This document shows, piece after piece, positions 1 to 10,416 of a DNA stretch of 64,000 nucleotides (position 1 is the stretch's first letter; every line of letters begins with the position of its first letter). The stretch is from Micromonospora sp. R77. Its GTDB lineage: Bacteria; Actinomycetota; Actinomycetes; Mycobacteriales; Micromonosporaceae. Location of the stretch: NCBI RefSeq assembly GCF_022747945.1, contig NZ_JALDST010000001.1, positions 930,001 to 994,000 on the forward strand, written 5' to 3'. The notes under the pieces were generated by a model, which was not told the origin of the DNA, searched no databases, and saw nothing but the letters and a program-made list of their open reading frames with translations. Both the position numbers and the translations under genes were made by a program.

Positions 1-511
1 GGCGCAGCGGCACCCCGACCACCCGGGCGTCGCGCAGCGCCTCGGCCTGGGCCGGCTGGTGCGGGAAGCCGACCGCGACGTTCTTCGTGAACTTCATCCC
101 CATCCGGTTCGCCACGCCCGGGGGCACGTTCACCTCGTGGATGACGATCGGCAGCTCACGCCGCCAGGCGGCCAGGTAGCCGGGGACGGAGACGTACCCG
201 CCGAAGCCGACCACGACGTCGGCGGCGACCTCGTCGATCACCTTGCCCGCCGCGCGGGCCGCCTTGTACATCCGGTCCGGGGTGCGGACCAGGCTCATGT
301 TCACCGAGCGGGGCAGCTGGTAGGCCGGGATCTGCCGCAGGTCGTAGCCGGCCGGCGGGATCAGCTCGTTCTCCAGGCCCTTCGGGGTGCCGAGGCAGGT
401 GATCCGGACGCCCGGGTCGTGTCGGCGCAGGCAGTCGGCGAAGGCGAGCAGCGGGTAGATGTGGCCACCCGTGCCCCCTCCGCAGAGCACCACCGAACGC
501 AGCGGACCCAT
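1..511 (-). CDS. murG: UDP-N-acetylglucosamine--MurNAc-pentapeptide-lipid GlcNAc transferase MurG (3' end outside window)
   Basis: Membrane-associated GT28 glycosyltransferase that adds GlcNAc to lipid I to make lipid II. About 170 N-terminal residues are visible; the C-terminal UDP-GlcNAc domain lies beyond the window edge. The N-terminus carries the glycine-rich signature CGGGTGGHIYP, followed by GVRITCLGTPKGLE and VVGFGGYVSVPG, typical of the acceptor-binding half of MurG. The ATG at 511 shares its A with the ftsW stop (TGATG), so the two are translationally coupled. It closes the visible part of the minus-strand division cluster. Confidence 0.96.
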   Translation of the reverse strand, partial: MGPLRSVVLCGGGTGGHIYPLLAFADCLRRHDPGVRITCLGTPKGLENELIPPAGYDLRQIPAYQLPRSVNMSLVRTPDRMYKAARAAGKVIDEVAADVVVGFGGYVSVPGYLAAWRRELPIVIHEVNVPPGVANRMGMKFTKNVAVGFPHQPAQAEALRDARVVGVPLR

Positions 512-2043
512 CAGCGTCTCCTCTCGCTCGCCGCGCCGGACCGCGCCCGGCCGGGCCGAAGCTGCGGGCCGCGGCCTGGTCGTCGGACCGCCGCGCGCCG
601 GGACCGGGGTACGGACCCACGGTCCGCCGGAGGCGTCGCCGGTCGGCGGCGCCGGCCGGGAAGCGGCGGCAACGGGGCCCACACTAGTCGGACCCACCGG
701 GCCGGTGGACGGGCATGCAGGGCTCGGGCCGCGTCGGGCTCGGCGCGGGCGAAGGAGGCGAGCATGCCGATCGCCGCGAGGGTCACCACCAGGGCGCTGC
801 CGCCGTCGGAGATGAACGGCAGCGGCACGCCGGTCAGCGGCAGCAGGCCGGTGACCCCACCGATGTTGATCACGGCCTGGCCGACCAGCCAGGCGGTGAC
901 GCCGGCCGCGGCGAGCCGGCGGAACGGGTCCTCCACCCGCCGGGCGATCCGCAACCCGGTGTACGCCAGCACGGCGAACAGCACGATCACCACCGTGCAG
1001 CCCACCACGCCCAACTCCTCGGCGATCACCGCGAAGATGAAGTCGTTGTGCGCCTCGGGCAGCCAGCCGAACTTGAAGCTGCTCTTGCCCAGCCCGACGC
1101 CGAACCAGCCGCCCTGCTCGACCGCGTAGCGGGCCTGGACGAGCTGGTAGCAGCCCGGGATCTGCTCGCTGAAGCAGGTCTTCGGGTCGGGCGGGTCGAG
1201 GAACACGGTGAGCCGGCCCAGCCGGTAGTTGTCCGCGTCCCGCGAGCCGGAGCCGGCACCGAGCGAGGCGGCGGCGACCAGCAGGCCGACCCCGGCCAGG
1301 CCGACCGCGGAGAGCGCGGCGAAGACCTGGAGCCGGACGCCGGCCGCCCAGAGCATCCCGACCACCAGCGCCAGCAGGCAGAGCATGCTGCCCAGGTCGT
1401 TGTAGCCGACCAGCACGAAGAGCAGGCCGACCACCGGGAAGAGCGGGGTGGCCAACTCCTTCCACCAGCCCAGCGCGGCGCCCTTGCGGGCCAGCACGTG
1501 CGCGCCCCACAGCACCAGCGCGAACTTGGCCACCTCGACCGGCTGCACCGAGACCGGGCCGAGATAGAGCCAGAGCAGCTTGGCCCGGAGCGGACCGATG
1601 GACTCGACCCCGAACAGCGCGTTCAGCGCGACCAGCAGGTTGAGCAGCAGCAGCAGCGCCACCGCCGCCCCGAGCACCGGCCGGCTCAGCGACCGGAAGC
1701 TGCGTACGGGCAGCCGCTGGCAGGCCCAGAACGCCAGGATGCCGATCACCGCGAAGATGGTCTGCTTCACCAGGGACGCGGTGGCGTCCCCCTCCTCGGC
1801 GAAGTCCTTCACGCTGGTCGCCGAGAAGACCATGGTCAGGCCGATCAGCAGCAGCAGGCCCGCGCTGGAGAGCAGCAGGTAGTAGGAGGCGAGCGGGCGG
1901 GCCAGCAGGCCGCGCAGTGCCGCCAGCCCGCCGGCCGCGTCCAGCCCGAGCGGCACTCCGGGCGGGTCGGCCGTCCGGGTCGCCGCGGGTGGTCGTCTGG
2001 CCGGTGTGTCGCTGGTGACCTCGATGATTCGTTCCTCCCCCAC
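511..2043 (-). CDS. ftsW: Lipid II polymerase FtsW (SEDS family)
   Basis: Polytopic SEDS glycosyltransferase that polymerises lipid II at the division septum together with its partner PBP (ftsI here). About ten hydrophobic segments begin at ASYYLLLSSAGLLLLIGLT. SEDS hallmarks are visible: the extracytoplasmic YLGPVSVQPVEVAKFALVLW segment and FIFAVIAEELGVVG. The C-terminus is a basic tail of about 70 residues. The start is uncertain: in-frame GTG codons occur at 2136, 2106 and 2043. The first lies inside a terminator-like hairpin, so the GTG at 2043 is preferred, although it has only a weak ribosome site. Normally murD lies upstream; here mraY does. Confidence 0.93.
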   Translation of the reverse strand: MGEERIIEVTSDTPARRPPAATRTADPPGVPLGLDAAGGLAALRGLLARPLASYYLLLSSAGLLLLIGLTMVFSATSVKDFAEEGDATASLVKQTIFAVIGILAFWACQRLPVRSFRSLSRPVLGAAVALLLLLNLLVALNALFGVESIGPLRAKLLWLYLGPVSVQPVEVAKFALVLWGAHVLARKGAALGWWKELATPLFPVVGLLFVLVGYNDLGSMLCLLALVVGMLWAAGVRLQVFAALSAVGLAGVGLLVAAASLGAGSGSRDADNYRLGRLTVFLDPPDPKTCFSEQIPGCYQLVQARYAVEQGGWFGVGLGKSSFKFGWLPEAHNDFIFAVIAEELGVVGCTVVIVLFAVLAYTGLRIARRVEDPFRRLAAAGVTAWLVGQAVINIGGVTGLLPLTGVPLPFISDGGSALVVTLAAIGMLASFARAEPDAARALHARPPARWVRLVWAPLPPLPGRRRRPATPPADRGSVPRSRRAAVRRPGRGPQLRPGRARSGAASERRR

Positions 2044-2115
2044 CCGCCCATCATCGCGGCTCGGCCGGCCCGCCCGTGGCGCAACCGCCCGGTCGGCGTG
2101 TCGCACCGGCGAAAA

Positions 2116-2149
2116 GGAGGGGCTCCCTGCTATCACAGGGAGCCCCTCC
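2116..2149 (-). terminator. Strong intrinsic terminator between mraY and ftsW
   Basis: A perfect 14-bp inverted repeat (GGAGGGGCTCCCTG at 2116-2129 and its complement at 2136-2149) with a 6-nt loop. An outer GCACCGG/CCGGTGC pair extends it. On the minus strand it is followed at once by TTTTC, so it should end transcripts arriving from mraY. It sits 22 bp past the mraY stop and overlaps the longest ftsW reading frame, which argues that ftsW starts further in and has its own promoter or depends on read-through. Confidence 0.75.
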
Positions 2150-2170
2150 GCGACCGGTGCGGCCCGGCGA

Positions 2171-3298
2171 TCAGGTGACCGCGGCGAGGAACTCGCTGTA
2201 GAACAGGCCCAGGGCGATCGCCACGCCGATGCCGGCGATGATCCAGAACCGGACCACGATGTTGACCTCGCTCCAGCCGGCCAGCTCGAAGTGGTGCTGC
2301 AGCGGCGACATCCGGAACACCCGCTTGCCGGTGGTCCGGAAGGAGATGATCTGGATCACCACGGACATCGTGATGATCACGAAGAGCCCGCCGAGGATCG
2401 GCAGCAGCAGAATGGTCCGGGTGGACATCGCCATGCCGGCGATCAGGCCGCCCAGGCCCAGCGCGCCGGTGTCACCCATGAAGATCCGGGCCGGCGAGGT
2501 GTTCCACCACAGGAAGCCGACACAGGCCCCGGCCGCCGCCCCGGCGATCAGCGCGATCTCCAGCGGGTCCCGGACGGTGTAGCAGTATTCCCCGGCGGGG
2601 TAGTTCGGGTCCGCGCACCAGTGCCGGTACTGCCAGAACGCGATCAGCGCGTACGCCGCGAGGACCATCACCGAGGCGCCGGTGGCCAGGCCGTCCAGAC
2701 CGTCGGTGAGGTTCACCCCGTTGGTCGCCGCCATCACCACCATGATGATCACGATGATCGCGCCGATCTTGCCGATCTCCAGCGCCGGGATGTCCCGGAT
2801 GAAGCTCAGCGTGGTGCTGCCCACCGTCTCGGTGTTGGTGGCGGTGCCACTCGGGTCCGTCATCGTGCTCGGGAAATAGAGCGCCACGACGCCGAAGAGG
2901 GCACCGACCAGGATCTGCCCGGCCAGCTTGCCCCGCTTGTTCAGGCCACCGCTGTGCCGCTTGCGGACCTTGAGGAAGTCGTCGATGAAGCCGACCGCCC
3001 CGGAGAAGACCATCAGCCCCAGCAGCACCAGCGCCGTGATGGTCGGCTCCACCTGGGCGATCTGCGCGTCCGGCAGGGTGGTCAGGGCCAGGTGACCGGC
3101 GACGTACGCGATCACCGTGGCCAGGATGAAGACCACGCCGCCCATCGTCGGCGTGCCCTTCTTGCCCTGGTGCATGGCCGGGCCCTCGGCCCGGATCGGC
3201 TGGCCGGCCTTGAGCCGGGTGAACACCTTGATCGCGAGCGGGGTGGCCAGCAACGAGACCAGGAACGCGACCCCGATGGCGACGATGACCGCCCTCAC
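2171..3298 (-). CDS. mraY: Phospho-N-acetylmuramoyl-pentapeptide-transferase MraY
   Basis: Integral membrane enzyme that moves phospho-MurNAc-pentapeptide from UDP to undecaprenyl phosphate, forming lipid I. The 375 residues hold about ten transmembrane segments. Family motifs are clear: [17 protein letters not shown] near residue 40, FIDDFLK near 105, [14 protein letters not shown] with its catalytic aspartates near 190, and [12 protein letters not shown] near 270. [11 protein letters not shown] is also present. The ATG at 3298 overlaps the murF stop by four bases. It is followed by a terminator rather than by murD. Confidence 0.97.
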   Translation of the reverse strand: MRAVIVAIGVAFLVSLLATPLAIKVFTRLKAGQPIRAEGPAMHQGKKGTPTMGGVVFILATVIAYVAGHLALTTLPDAQIAQVEPTITALVLLGLMVFSGAVGFIDDFLKVRKRHSGGLNKRGKLAGQILVGALFGVVALYFPSTMTDPSGTATNTETVGSTTLSFIRDIPALEIGKIGAIIVIIMVVMAATNGVNLTDGLDGLATGASVMVLAAYALIAFWQYRHWCADPNYPAGEYCYTVRDPLEIALIAGAAAGACVGFLWWNTSPARIFMGDTGALGLGGLIAGMAMSTRTILLLPILGGLFVIITMSVVIQIISFRTTGKRVFRMSPLQHHFELAGWSEVNIVVRFWIIAGIGVAIALGLFYSEFLAAVT

Positions 3299-4689
3299 CG
3301 GGAGACCTCCCCGGCGGCCGGGCGCAGTGCGTCGACCACCTCCCAGGTGCGGTACCGGGAGCCCTTCACCAGCACCACGTCACCCGGACGTAGCTCGCTC
3401 CGCAGCACCTCGACGGCCGCCGCCTGATCGGTGAGCAGCACCGACTCTCCTCCCCAGTCACTTACCGCTGTCGCGCCCTCGTGGATCGGCGCCGCCGGCT
3501 CACCCACCACGAGCAGCCGGTCGATGTCCAGCTCGGCCGCGAGCCGGCCGACCTGCTGGTGCCCTTCGCGCTCGAACGCGCCCAACTCGGCCATGTAGCC
3601 GAGCACCGCGAACGTGCGCCCCGCACCCCGCAGGGCGGCCAGCGCGCGCAGCGCGACCGCCATCGAGGCCGGGTTGGCGTTGTACGAGTCGTCGATCACC
3701 GTGACCCCGTCGGGCCGGGCGAAGACGTCCATCCGGCGGGTGGAGACCAGCCCCAGCTCGCCCAGCGCCACGGCCAGCTCGGCCGGCGGCATGCCCAGCT
3801 CGCGGGCCACCGCCGCGGCGGCGAGCGAGTTCGACACCTGGTGCCGCCCGGTGAGCCCGAGCCGGACCGGCGCGTTGCCCTCCGGCGTCACCAGGGTGTA
3901 CGCCGGCCGACCCCGCTCGTCCAGCGTGACGTCCACCGCCCGCACGTCGGCGTGCGGCGCCTCGCCGTACCGGACCACCCGGGCCACCGTGCGCGACGCC
4001 ATCGCGTCGACCAGCGGGTCGTCGGCGTTGAGCACGGCCAGCCCGTCGGCGGGCAGCGCCTCGACCAGCTCCCCCTTGGCCAGCGCGATGGTCTCCACCG
4101 AGCCGAACTCGCCCAGGTGCGCCACCCCGACGTTGAGCACCACCGAGATCCGGGGCGGCACCACGTCGCAGAGGTAGCGCACGTGCCCCACCCCCCGGGC
4201 GCCCTTCTCCATCACCAGGTAGCGCGTCTCCGGCGTCGCCTGCAACGCCGTGTACGGGTGACCCAGCTCGTTGTTGAACGAGCCGGGCGGCGCCACGGTC
4301 GGGCCGAGCCGCACGGTGAGCTGGGCGATCAGGTCCTTGGTGGTGGTCTTGCCGGACGAGCCGGTCAACCCGATCACGGTCAGTCCGGGCAGCCGGTCGA
4401 CGACCGCGCGGGCCAGCTTCCCCATCGCGTCGAGGGCGTCGGCGACCAGCACCATCGGCACGCCGGGCACCTCGCGGGTGCCGAGCACCGCCACCGCGCC
4501 CGCCTCGACCGCACCGGCCGCGTAGTCGTGGCCGTCGACCTGCTCCCCGGGGAACGCCACGAAGAGCGCCCCCGGGCCGACCTTGCGGGAGTCGAACTCC
4601 ACGGTGCCGGTGACCCGGGCCTGCGGGTCGGCGGCGACCAGCCGCCCGTCGACCGCGGCGGCCACCTCGGCCAGGCTGAGCGGGATCAC
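3295..4689 (-). CDS. murF: UDP-MurNAc-tripeptide--D-Ala-D-Ala ligase MurF
   Basis: Cytoplasmic ATP-dependent ligase that adds D-Ala-D-Ala to UDP-MurNAc-tripeptide. The 464 residues show the three Mur-ligase domains: an N-terminal MurF-type domain ([12 protein letters not shown]), a central ATPase domain with the P-loop [12 protein letters not shown] near residue 110 and [12 protein letters not shown] near 325, and a C-terminal domain ending in [14 protein letters not shown]. It overlaps murE upstream and mraY downstream by four bases each (ATGA), so the three are translated as a coupled set. Confidence 0.97.
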   Translation of the reverse strand: MIPLSLAEVAAAVDGRLVAADPQARVTGTVEFDSRKVGPGALFVAFPGEQVDGHDYAAGAVEAGAVAVLGTREVPGVPMVLVADALDAMGKLARAVVDRLPGLTVIGLTGSSGKTTTKDLIAQLTVRLGPTVAPPGSFNNELGHPYTALQATPETRYLVMEKGARGVGHVRYLCDVVPPRISVVLNVGVAHLGEFGSVETIALAKGELVEALPADGLAVLNADDPLVDAMASRTVARVVRYGEAPHADVRAVDVTLDERGRPAYTLVTPEGNAPVRLGLTGRHQVSNSLAAAAVARELGMPPAELAVALGELGLVSTRRMDVFARPDGVTVIDDSYNANPASMAVALRALAALRGAGRTFAVLGYMAELGAFEREGHQQVGRLAAELDIDRLLVVGEPAAPIHEGATAVSDWGGESVLLTDQAAAVEVLRSELRPGDVVLVKGSRYRTWEVVDALRPAAGEVSR

Positions 4690-6207
4690 CGCTGACCCGC
4701 CCGGTCGGCGAAGCGGGCGCGCAGCGCCTCGGCCAGCTCCACCCGGTCGTCGAACGGGTGCACCTCGCCGGCCACCTCCTGGCCGCGTTCGTGCCCCTTG
4801 CCGAGCACCGCCACCACGTCACCGGGTTCGGCCAGCCGGACCGCCTCGGCGATGGCGGCCCGCCGGCCGTCCACCTCGACGATCCGGGCCGGCGTGCCGG
4901 CCGCGTACGCCCCGGCGAGCACCTCCGCGCGGATCGCGGCCGGGTCCTCCGTCCGCGGGTTGTCGTCGGTCACCAGCACCACGTCGGCTCCCTCCGCGGC
5001 GGCCCCGCCCATCACCGGCCGCTTGCCCCGGTCCCGGTCGCCGCCCGCACCGATCACGCAGATCAGCCGGCCGGCGCTGAGTTCGCGCAGCGCACGCAGC
5101 GCGGCCACGATGGCGTCCGGCTTGTGCGCGTAGTCGACCACGCCGCGCACCGGCGCGTCGCTGCTGACCAGCTCCAGCCGGCCGGGCACCCCGCCGCAGG
5201 CGGCCACCCCGGTGGCGGCGGTGGTCGGGTCCACCCCGACCGCGACCAGCGCGGCGATCGCCAGCAGCGCGTTGGCGACGTTGTGCCGGCCGGGCAGCGC
5301 CACGCCGGCCGGCACGACCAGCCCGTCGGGGCCGTGCGCGGTGAACCGCTGGGCGTAGCCCTCGCCGTCGACGTCGGTGGCGTACCAGGTGGCGGTCGGG
5401 TCACCGGCCGCCGAGTAGCTGACCGTGGCGGGCTTGAACAGCGGGCGCAGCGCCGGGTCGTCGTGGTTGAGCACCTCGACCGCGCAGCGCCCGTCGAACA
5501 GCTGCGCCTTGGCCGCGAAGTAGTCGGCCGAGTCGGCGTGGAAGTCCAGGTGGTCGGAGCCGAAGTTGGTGTAGCCGCCGACCGCGAAGCTGACTCCGCC
5601 GACCCGCCCCATCGCCAGGGCGTGGCTGGAGACCTCCATGACCACGGCGGTGACCCCGCGCTCCCGGGCGGCGGCGAGCATGGCGTGCAGGTCGGTGGCC
5701 TCGGGGGTGGTCCGGACGCTGTCCACCACCAGGTCGCCGAGGCGGGTCTCCACGGTGCCGATCAGGCCGGTGGTGTGCCCGGCGGCACGCAGCCCGGACT
5801 CGACCAGGTAGGCGGTGGAGGTCTTGCCGGCGGTGCCGGTCACCCCGAGCACGGTCAGCCCGGTGGTCGGGTCGCCGTAGACGGCGGAGGCGACGGCGCC
5901 GAGCACCGCGCGCGGGTCGCCCACCACCAGCACCGGCAGGCCGGCCCCGGCGGCCAGCTCCGCGCCGGCCGGATCGGTCAGCACGGCCACCGCGCCGGCC
6001 TCGGCCGCGCCGGCGGCGAACTCCGCCGTGCCGGCGGGCACCGGGCAGGGCGGCGTACAGGTCGCCGGGGTGGACCTCCTGGCTGGCGTGGGTCACCCCG
6101 GTCACGGCCAGGTCGGCGGCGCCGTCGGGCGGGGCCGTGCCGAGTCGCCCGGCGAGGTCGCCGAGCCGGACGGGATTCACGGTACGGGGACGTGGATTGC
6201 CGGGCAC
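4686..6207 (-). CDS. murE: UDP-MurNAc-dipeptide--meso-DAP ligase MurE (apparent frameshift)
   Basis: Adds the diamino acid to UDP-MurNAc-dipeptide. The C-terminal 450 residues are in one frame, with P-loop GVTGTAGKTSTAYLV and the diaminopimelate-recognition motif DDNPRTEDP, so meso-DAP (or hydroxy-DAP) is the predicted substrate. The first 55 or so residues (VNPVRLGDLAGRLG to GDLYAALPGARRHG) lie in another frame. The two join near 6021-6040, where GGCGGAG would need two extra bases (or one fewer) to continue into [15 protein letters not shown]. The start is the GTG at 6207; a second GTG lies nine codons in. Since murE is normally essential, a sequence error is more likely than real disruption. 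Confidence 0.93.
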
Positions 6208-6298
6208 GGCGTCAGACCCTACCCGGTCGTCCGGTTCCGACCGTACAGCCGCCCCGGTGGTTCGTCGCCACTCACCGATGATGTCCCGTCCTTCCCGG

Positions 6299-8518
6299 TC
6301 AGCGCGGAAAGACCTCGAACTTCGGGGACCGGTCGGTGGCCGACGGCGGCACCCGGTAGTGCCGCAGTGTGTAGCCCATGATCTCGCGGAAGGCCGGTGC
6401 GGCGACCGCGCCGCCCTCCCCGCCGGGGCTCCACACGAAGACCGCGACCACGTACCTCGGCTCCTCCGCCGGGGCCATCCCGATGAACGAGCCCACCTCG
6501 CCGGGCTGGAGCTTGCCGTCGAGGTAGCGCAGGCCGGTGCCGGTCTTGCCGGCGACCCGGTAGCCGGGGACCGCGGCGGCCAGGCCGGTGGCCCGCCCGT
6601 CGGGGCCGTCGACCGTGGTGACCGCCTCCAGCATGGTGCGCAGCGCCGCCGCGTTCTGCGGGCTGAGCACCGAGCGGGTCTTCGGGGCCGGACCGGGCGT
6701 CTTCTTCCCGTCCGCGCCGATGACCTCCTTGATGAGGTGCGGCTGCACGTACGTGCCGTCGTTGGCGATGGCGGCGTACGCGGCGGCCATCTGCAACGGG
6801 GTGGCGTCCACGCTGTGCCCGATGGGCACCGACCCGTACGCCGAGCCGCTCCACTGGTCGGCGGGGAGCAGCCGCCCGGACGCCTCGCCCGGCATGCCCT
6901 CGCCGGTGGGCTGCCCCAGCCCGAACCGCTTCTGGTAGTCGATCAGCCGGTCCTTGCCCAGCTTCTCGGCGATCTCGATGGTGCCGACGTTGGACGAGAA
7001 GGCCAGCATCCCGGGGATGCTCATCTTCTGGCCGTTCGCCGGGTGGGTGTCCCGGAAGGTCACGCCGCCCCTGGTGATCGTGTTGGCCACCGGGAACGCG
7101 GTGTCCGGGGTGATCACACCCTCCTGGAGGGCCGCGCCGTAGGTGATCGCCTTGTGGATCGAACCCGGGTCGACCACGAAGCTGGTGGCCGCGTCCTCCC
7201 GGTCGGTGGGCTTGCTGCCCGCCGGGTCCGCCGCGTCGTAGGTGGGGTTGCTCGCCTGGGCCAGCACCTCGCCCTGCATGTCGAGCACCACGGCGGCCCC
7301 GATGCTGCCCCTGGTCTGCGCCATCTGTTCGGTGAGGATGCGCTGGGTGCGGTACTGCAGGTCCAGGTCGAGGGTGAGCGCGATCGAGCTGCCCGGCTTG
7401 GGCTGGACGGTCACGCTGTAGCCGCCGGGGATCGGTGCGGCCAGGTCACCCTGGCCGACCTCGTAGGTCTTCCGGCCGGGCTTGCCCTGGAGCACGTTGT
7501 CGTACTTGGCCTCCAGCCCTTCCAGCCCGGTCATGTCGTCGCTGACGAAGCCGAGCAGGTTGGCGGCCAGGTCACCGCCGGGAACCTCGCGCCGCTCGTC
7601 GCGGTGGGTGCCGATGCCGGGCAGGTCCAGCGCCATGATCTGCTTCGCCCGGTCGATGTCGACGCCGCGGGCCAGGTACTGGAACTGCGACTCCCCGCCG
7701 CCGGGCAGCTTGCGCCGCTTCATCTTGTCGGCCAGGTCGGAGGTGGGGACGCCGAGCAGCGGCGAGAGCCGCCGGGCGGTGTCCAGCCGGACGGACTCCT
7801 CGATCTGGGTGGGGTCGGCGAAGACGTACCGCGCCTCGACGCTGTGCGCCAGCGGGGCGCCGGTCCGGTCGTAGATCGCGCCGCGCGGCGCGGGCAGCTC
7901 CACCACGGCGACCCGGTTGCCGAGGCCGCCGTCGGCGTACGCCGGGGTGTTCACGGTCTGCAGGAAGACCAGCCGGATGCCGATGGTGGCGAAGAGCGCC
8001 AGGGCGAGCAGGGTGCCCAGGCGCAGCCGGCGGCGCGGGTCGGCGAGCTTCGGCGGGCGGCGCGGCTTGCGCGACGGCCGCCGGGCGGCCGGCCGCTCGG
8101 GGCGGCGCGGTCCGGGCGGCGGCGCGGCGCCGGCGGCTCGTCGTCGTCGAAGGGTTCCCGGCCGGGCCGGGCGGTGACGGTCCGGACCACGCCGGAGCGG
8201 CCGCCGCCCGCGGTCTCCCGCCGGCCGGCGCGGCCGGCGCCGGCGCGACCGCCGTCGAGCACCTGCAACGCCGGCCGGAACGGGTCGCCGGAGCGGGTGC
8301 TGCGCGGGGTACGCCGCTGCTCGGCACCCGCGCCGGTCCCGGTGCGGGCGGCCCCGCCGCCCTCCCGGACGGTGCGCCCCCGAGGGCGTACGCGCGGGCG
8401 TCGGAGATGCCCCCCACGCCGGGCTCGCCGGTGCGCGGCTCGGCCCCCGACCGCCCCGCGACGAGCGGCGCCGGGACCCCGTGGGGTCCCGGCGCGGGTC
8501 ATCCGATCTGGGCGGCAC
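6299..8518 (-). CDS. ftsI: Septal transpeptidase FtsI/PBP (penicillin-binding protein 2 family; N-terminal region frameshifted)
   Basis: Class B penicillin-binding protein that cross-links septal peptidoglycan with FtsW. A transmembrane anchor (LGTLLALALFATIGIRLVFLQ) precedes the dimerisation domain and the transpeptidase domain. The active-site triad is complete: SIHK (SxxK), SSN and KTGT. The basic cytoplasmic N-terminus does not stay in one frame. The start GTG at 8518 and residues to about 25 are in the catalytic frame, then plausible coding moves through the other two frames (SDARAYA; DPFRPALQVLDGG) and returns near 8080-8110. A very stable hairpin at 8468-8493 lies in this stretch. The start is 4 bp after the ftsL stop. 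Confidence 0.92.
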   Translation of the reverse strand: MPPRSDDPRRDPTGSRRRSSRGGRGPSRAPASPAWGASPTPARTPSGAHRPGGRRGRPHRDRRGCRAAAYPAQHPLRRPVPAGVAGARRRSRRRRPRRPAGDRGRRPLRRGPDRHRPARPGTLRRRRAAGAAPPPGPRRPERPAARRPSRKPRRPPKLADPRRRLRLGTLLALALFATIGIRLVFLQTVNTPAYADGGLGNRVAVVELPAPRGAIYDRTGAPLAHSVEARYVFADPTQIEESVRLDTARRLSPLLGVPTSDLADKMKRRKLPGGGESQFQYLARGVDIDRAKQIMALDLPGIGTHRDERREVPGGDLAANLLGFVSDDMTGLEGLEAKYDNVLQGKPGRKTYEVGQGDLAAPIPGGYSVTVQPKPGSSIALTLDLDLQYRTQRILTEQMAQTRGSIGAAVVLDMQGEVLAQASNPTYDAADPAGSKPTDREDAATSFVVDPGSIHKAITYGAALQEGVITPDTAFPVANTITRGGVTFRDTHPANGQKMSIPGMLAFSSNVGTIEIAEKLGKDRLIDYQKRFGLGQPTGEGMPGEASGRLLPADQWSGSAYGSVPIGHSVDATPLQMAAAYAAIANDGTYVQPHLIKEVIGADGKKTPGPAPKTRSVLSPQNAAALRTMLEAVTTVDGPDGRATGLAAAVPGYRVAGKTGTGLRYLDGKLQPGEVGSFIGMAPAEEPRYVVAVFVWSPGGEGGAVAAPAFREIMGYTLRHYRVPPSATDRSPKFEVFPR

Positions 8519-8522
8519 CGGC

Positions 8523-9106
8523 TCAGCCTCCGTTGCCCTGCGGGCTGGTGATCGCCGGCTGACCGGTGGCCGGGTGCGGCACGCCGATCATCTTGCCGTC
8601 GGGCAGCCGGATGTACGCCGGGTCGTCGGACTCGACCAGCCCCAGCTTGCGGGCGTTGGCGGTCAGGTTGCCCGGCGCCTTCTGCTCGGCGATCTCCTTC
8701 TCCAGCTGCTGCTGGTCCACGTCGAGCTTGGCCTGCTGCTGCTGGAGCTTCTCCAGCCGGAACGCGTTCTCATTGATCTTGGTGTTGACCGCCAGGATGC
8801 CGAGCACCCCGCCGACCACCAGGAACAGGATCAGCCCGACGAACGGCGCGCGCGGCACGGAGACCGGCGGCGGCGGGCGACCCGCAGGCGCGGCGACGCC
8901 GCCTCGGTCGTCCGGGTCCGCTCGGCCGGCCGCAGCGCGGCGCTGCCCTGGGTCGGGAACTCGCGCGCCCCCCGGGCGCGAGTCTCCTCCCGGCGGTCGA
9001 GCCGGTCGGCTCCCGCCGTCGTGTTCCGCCGCGCCGCGGTCCGGCCCCCCGACCGCGGTGCGCGCTGCCCGACGGCGCCCCGGCCGTCGTGCTTGTCAAC
9101 GTTCAT
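8523..9106 (-). CDS. ftsL: Division protein FtsL (apparent frameshift)
   Basis: Small bitopic division protein that bridges the FtsQ/FtsB group to FtsW/FtsI. The membrane segment ([19 protein letters not shown]) and the following Gln/Leu-rich coiled coil ([21 protein letters not shown]) lie in the frame open from 8858. The charged cytoplasmic N-terminus ([14 protein letters not shown]) starts at the ATG at 9106 with a GGAGGGG ribosome site, in another frame. The join is in a CCG/GCC repeat around 8865-8885, a typical place for a lost or gained base. ATGA overlap with rsmH. Full length would be about 194 residues. Confidence 0.88.
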
Positions 9107-10209
9107 GTCCCCTCCCCCTCTTCGTCCGTCCCGTTGTCCCCCGGGGCCGCCCGTGGATCCGTCCCGGATCCCGGTGACCCCGTCCCCGGTTGGTGCATCG
9201 CCTTCACCCGGCGCCGGTACCGTTCGCGGTCGGTACGCCCCTGCCGGGTCGCCTCCGGGTCGAGCCGTTCCGCTGCCCGCAGCCGCACCGAAGCGGCCCG
9301 CGGGTTCGCGGCGACCTCCGCCTCCCCGGGAAGCTCGGCGCCCCGGCTGAGCAGCCGGAACGTCGGGCCCGTCCCGGGGAGCTCGACCGGGAGGTCGACC
9401 GGGCCCTTACTGCGGACCCGGTCGGCGAGCGCCTGCTTGGTGAGCCGGTCCTCCAGCGAGTGGTAGGACAGGACCACCATGCGGCCGCCCACGGTGAGCT
9501 TGTCCAGAGCGGCCGGCAGCGCTGTCTCCAGCGCTGCCAGTTCTCTGTTTACCTCGATCCGTAAAGCCTGAAACGTTCTCTTGGCCGGGTGTCCCCCGGT
9601 TCGTCGGGCTGGTGCCGGAATGCTCTCCCTGACCAGCTCCGCCAGCCGCGCCGACGAGGTGATCCGGCCCCGCTCCCGCTCCCGGAGGATCGCCGAGGCG
9701 ATCCGGCCGGCGAACTTCTCCTCGCCGTAGACCCGCAGCACCCGGGCCAGGTCCGGATGGGAGTAGGTGTTGACCACCTCCTCGGCGGTCACCCCCCGGG
9801 TCTGGTCCATCCGCATGTCCAGCGGCGCGTCCTGCGCATAGGCGAACCCGCGGTCGGGCGCGTCCAGTTGCAGGGACGAGACCCCCAGGTCGAACAGGAT
9901 CCCGTCGATCGCCGGATAGCCGAGCCGCTCCAGCACCTCGGGCAGTTCGTCGTAGACGGCGTGCTCCAGGTGGATCCGGTCGGCGAACCGGGCCAACCGG
10001 ATCCGCGCGTGGGCGAGCGCCTCGGTGTCCCGGTCCAGACCGATCAGCACCGTGTCCGGGTGCGCCTGCAGGACCGCCTCGGCGTGCCCGGCCAGCCCCA
10101 GCGTCGCGTCGACGTGGACGGTGCGTCCGTTCCGACCCAGCGCGGGGGCCAGCAACTCGAGACACCGCTCGAGCAGCACCGGCACGTGCGTGCCGCGTAG
10201 CTCCCCCAT
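9103..10209 (-). CDS. rsmH: 16S rRNA (cytosine-1402 N4)-methyltransferase RsmH
   Basis: SAM-dependent methyltransferase acting on C1402 of 16S rRNA in the decoding centre. Family sequences include [14 protein letters not shown], the SAM-binding [15 protein letters not shown], the signature [13 protein letters not shown], and [16 protein letters not shown] near the end. The chosen start is the ATG at 10209 behind a G-rich site (368 residues, near the family norm). An in-frame ATG at 10278 would add 23 residues, and the frame stays open further upstream. The stop overlaps the ftsL start (ATGA). Confidence 0.95.
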   Translation of the reverse strand: MGELRGTHVPVLLERCLELLAPALGRNGRTVHVDATLGLAGHAEAVLQAHPDTVLIGLDRDTEALAHARIRLARFADRIHLEHAVYDELPEVLERLGYPAIDGILFDLGVSSLQLDAPDRGFAYAQDAPLDMRMDQTRGVTAEEVVNTYSHPDLARVLRVYGEEKFAGRIASAILRERERGRITSSARLAELVRESIPAPARRTGGHPAKRTFQALRIEVNRELAALETALPAALDKLTVGGRMVVLSYHSLEDRLTKQALADRVRSKGPVDLPVELPGTGPTFRLLSRGAELPGEAEVAANPRAASVRLRAAERLDPEATRQGRTDRERYRRRVKAMHQPGTGSPGSGTDPRAAPGDNGTDEEGEGT

Positions 10210-10416
10210 GTCGACCCCCACTGGTTGAAACCCGCTTCCGTCCCTGGTGCGTCCGTTGTCGTCGCGACGCCTCGTCATACCGCCAGATCCCCATCCGCTC
10301 CCGCCCGCCGGAGGCCGCGGCCCCCCGATACGGATCGTGCGCCTGGCACCGGGGAAGGGGTGCCAGGAACTCGAAAGCGGCTGGAGATCTCGCAGTACGC
10401 CGGGCGTCGCCACGCC

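Noticed and set aside
2044..2136. Longest ftsW frame from 2136
   Set aside because: Its first codons lie in the terminator hairpin after mraY and encode sequence unlike the N-terminus of SEDS proteins; a downstream GTG is more likely.
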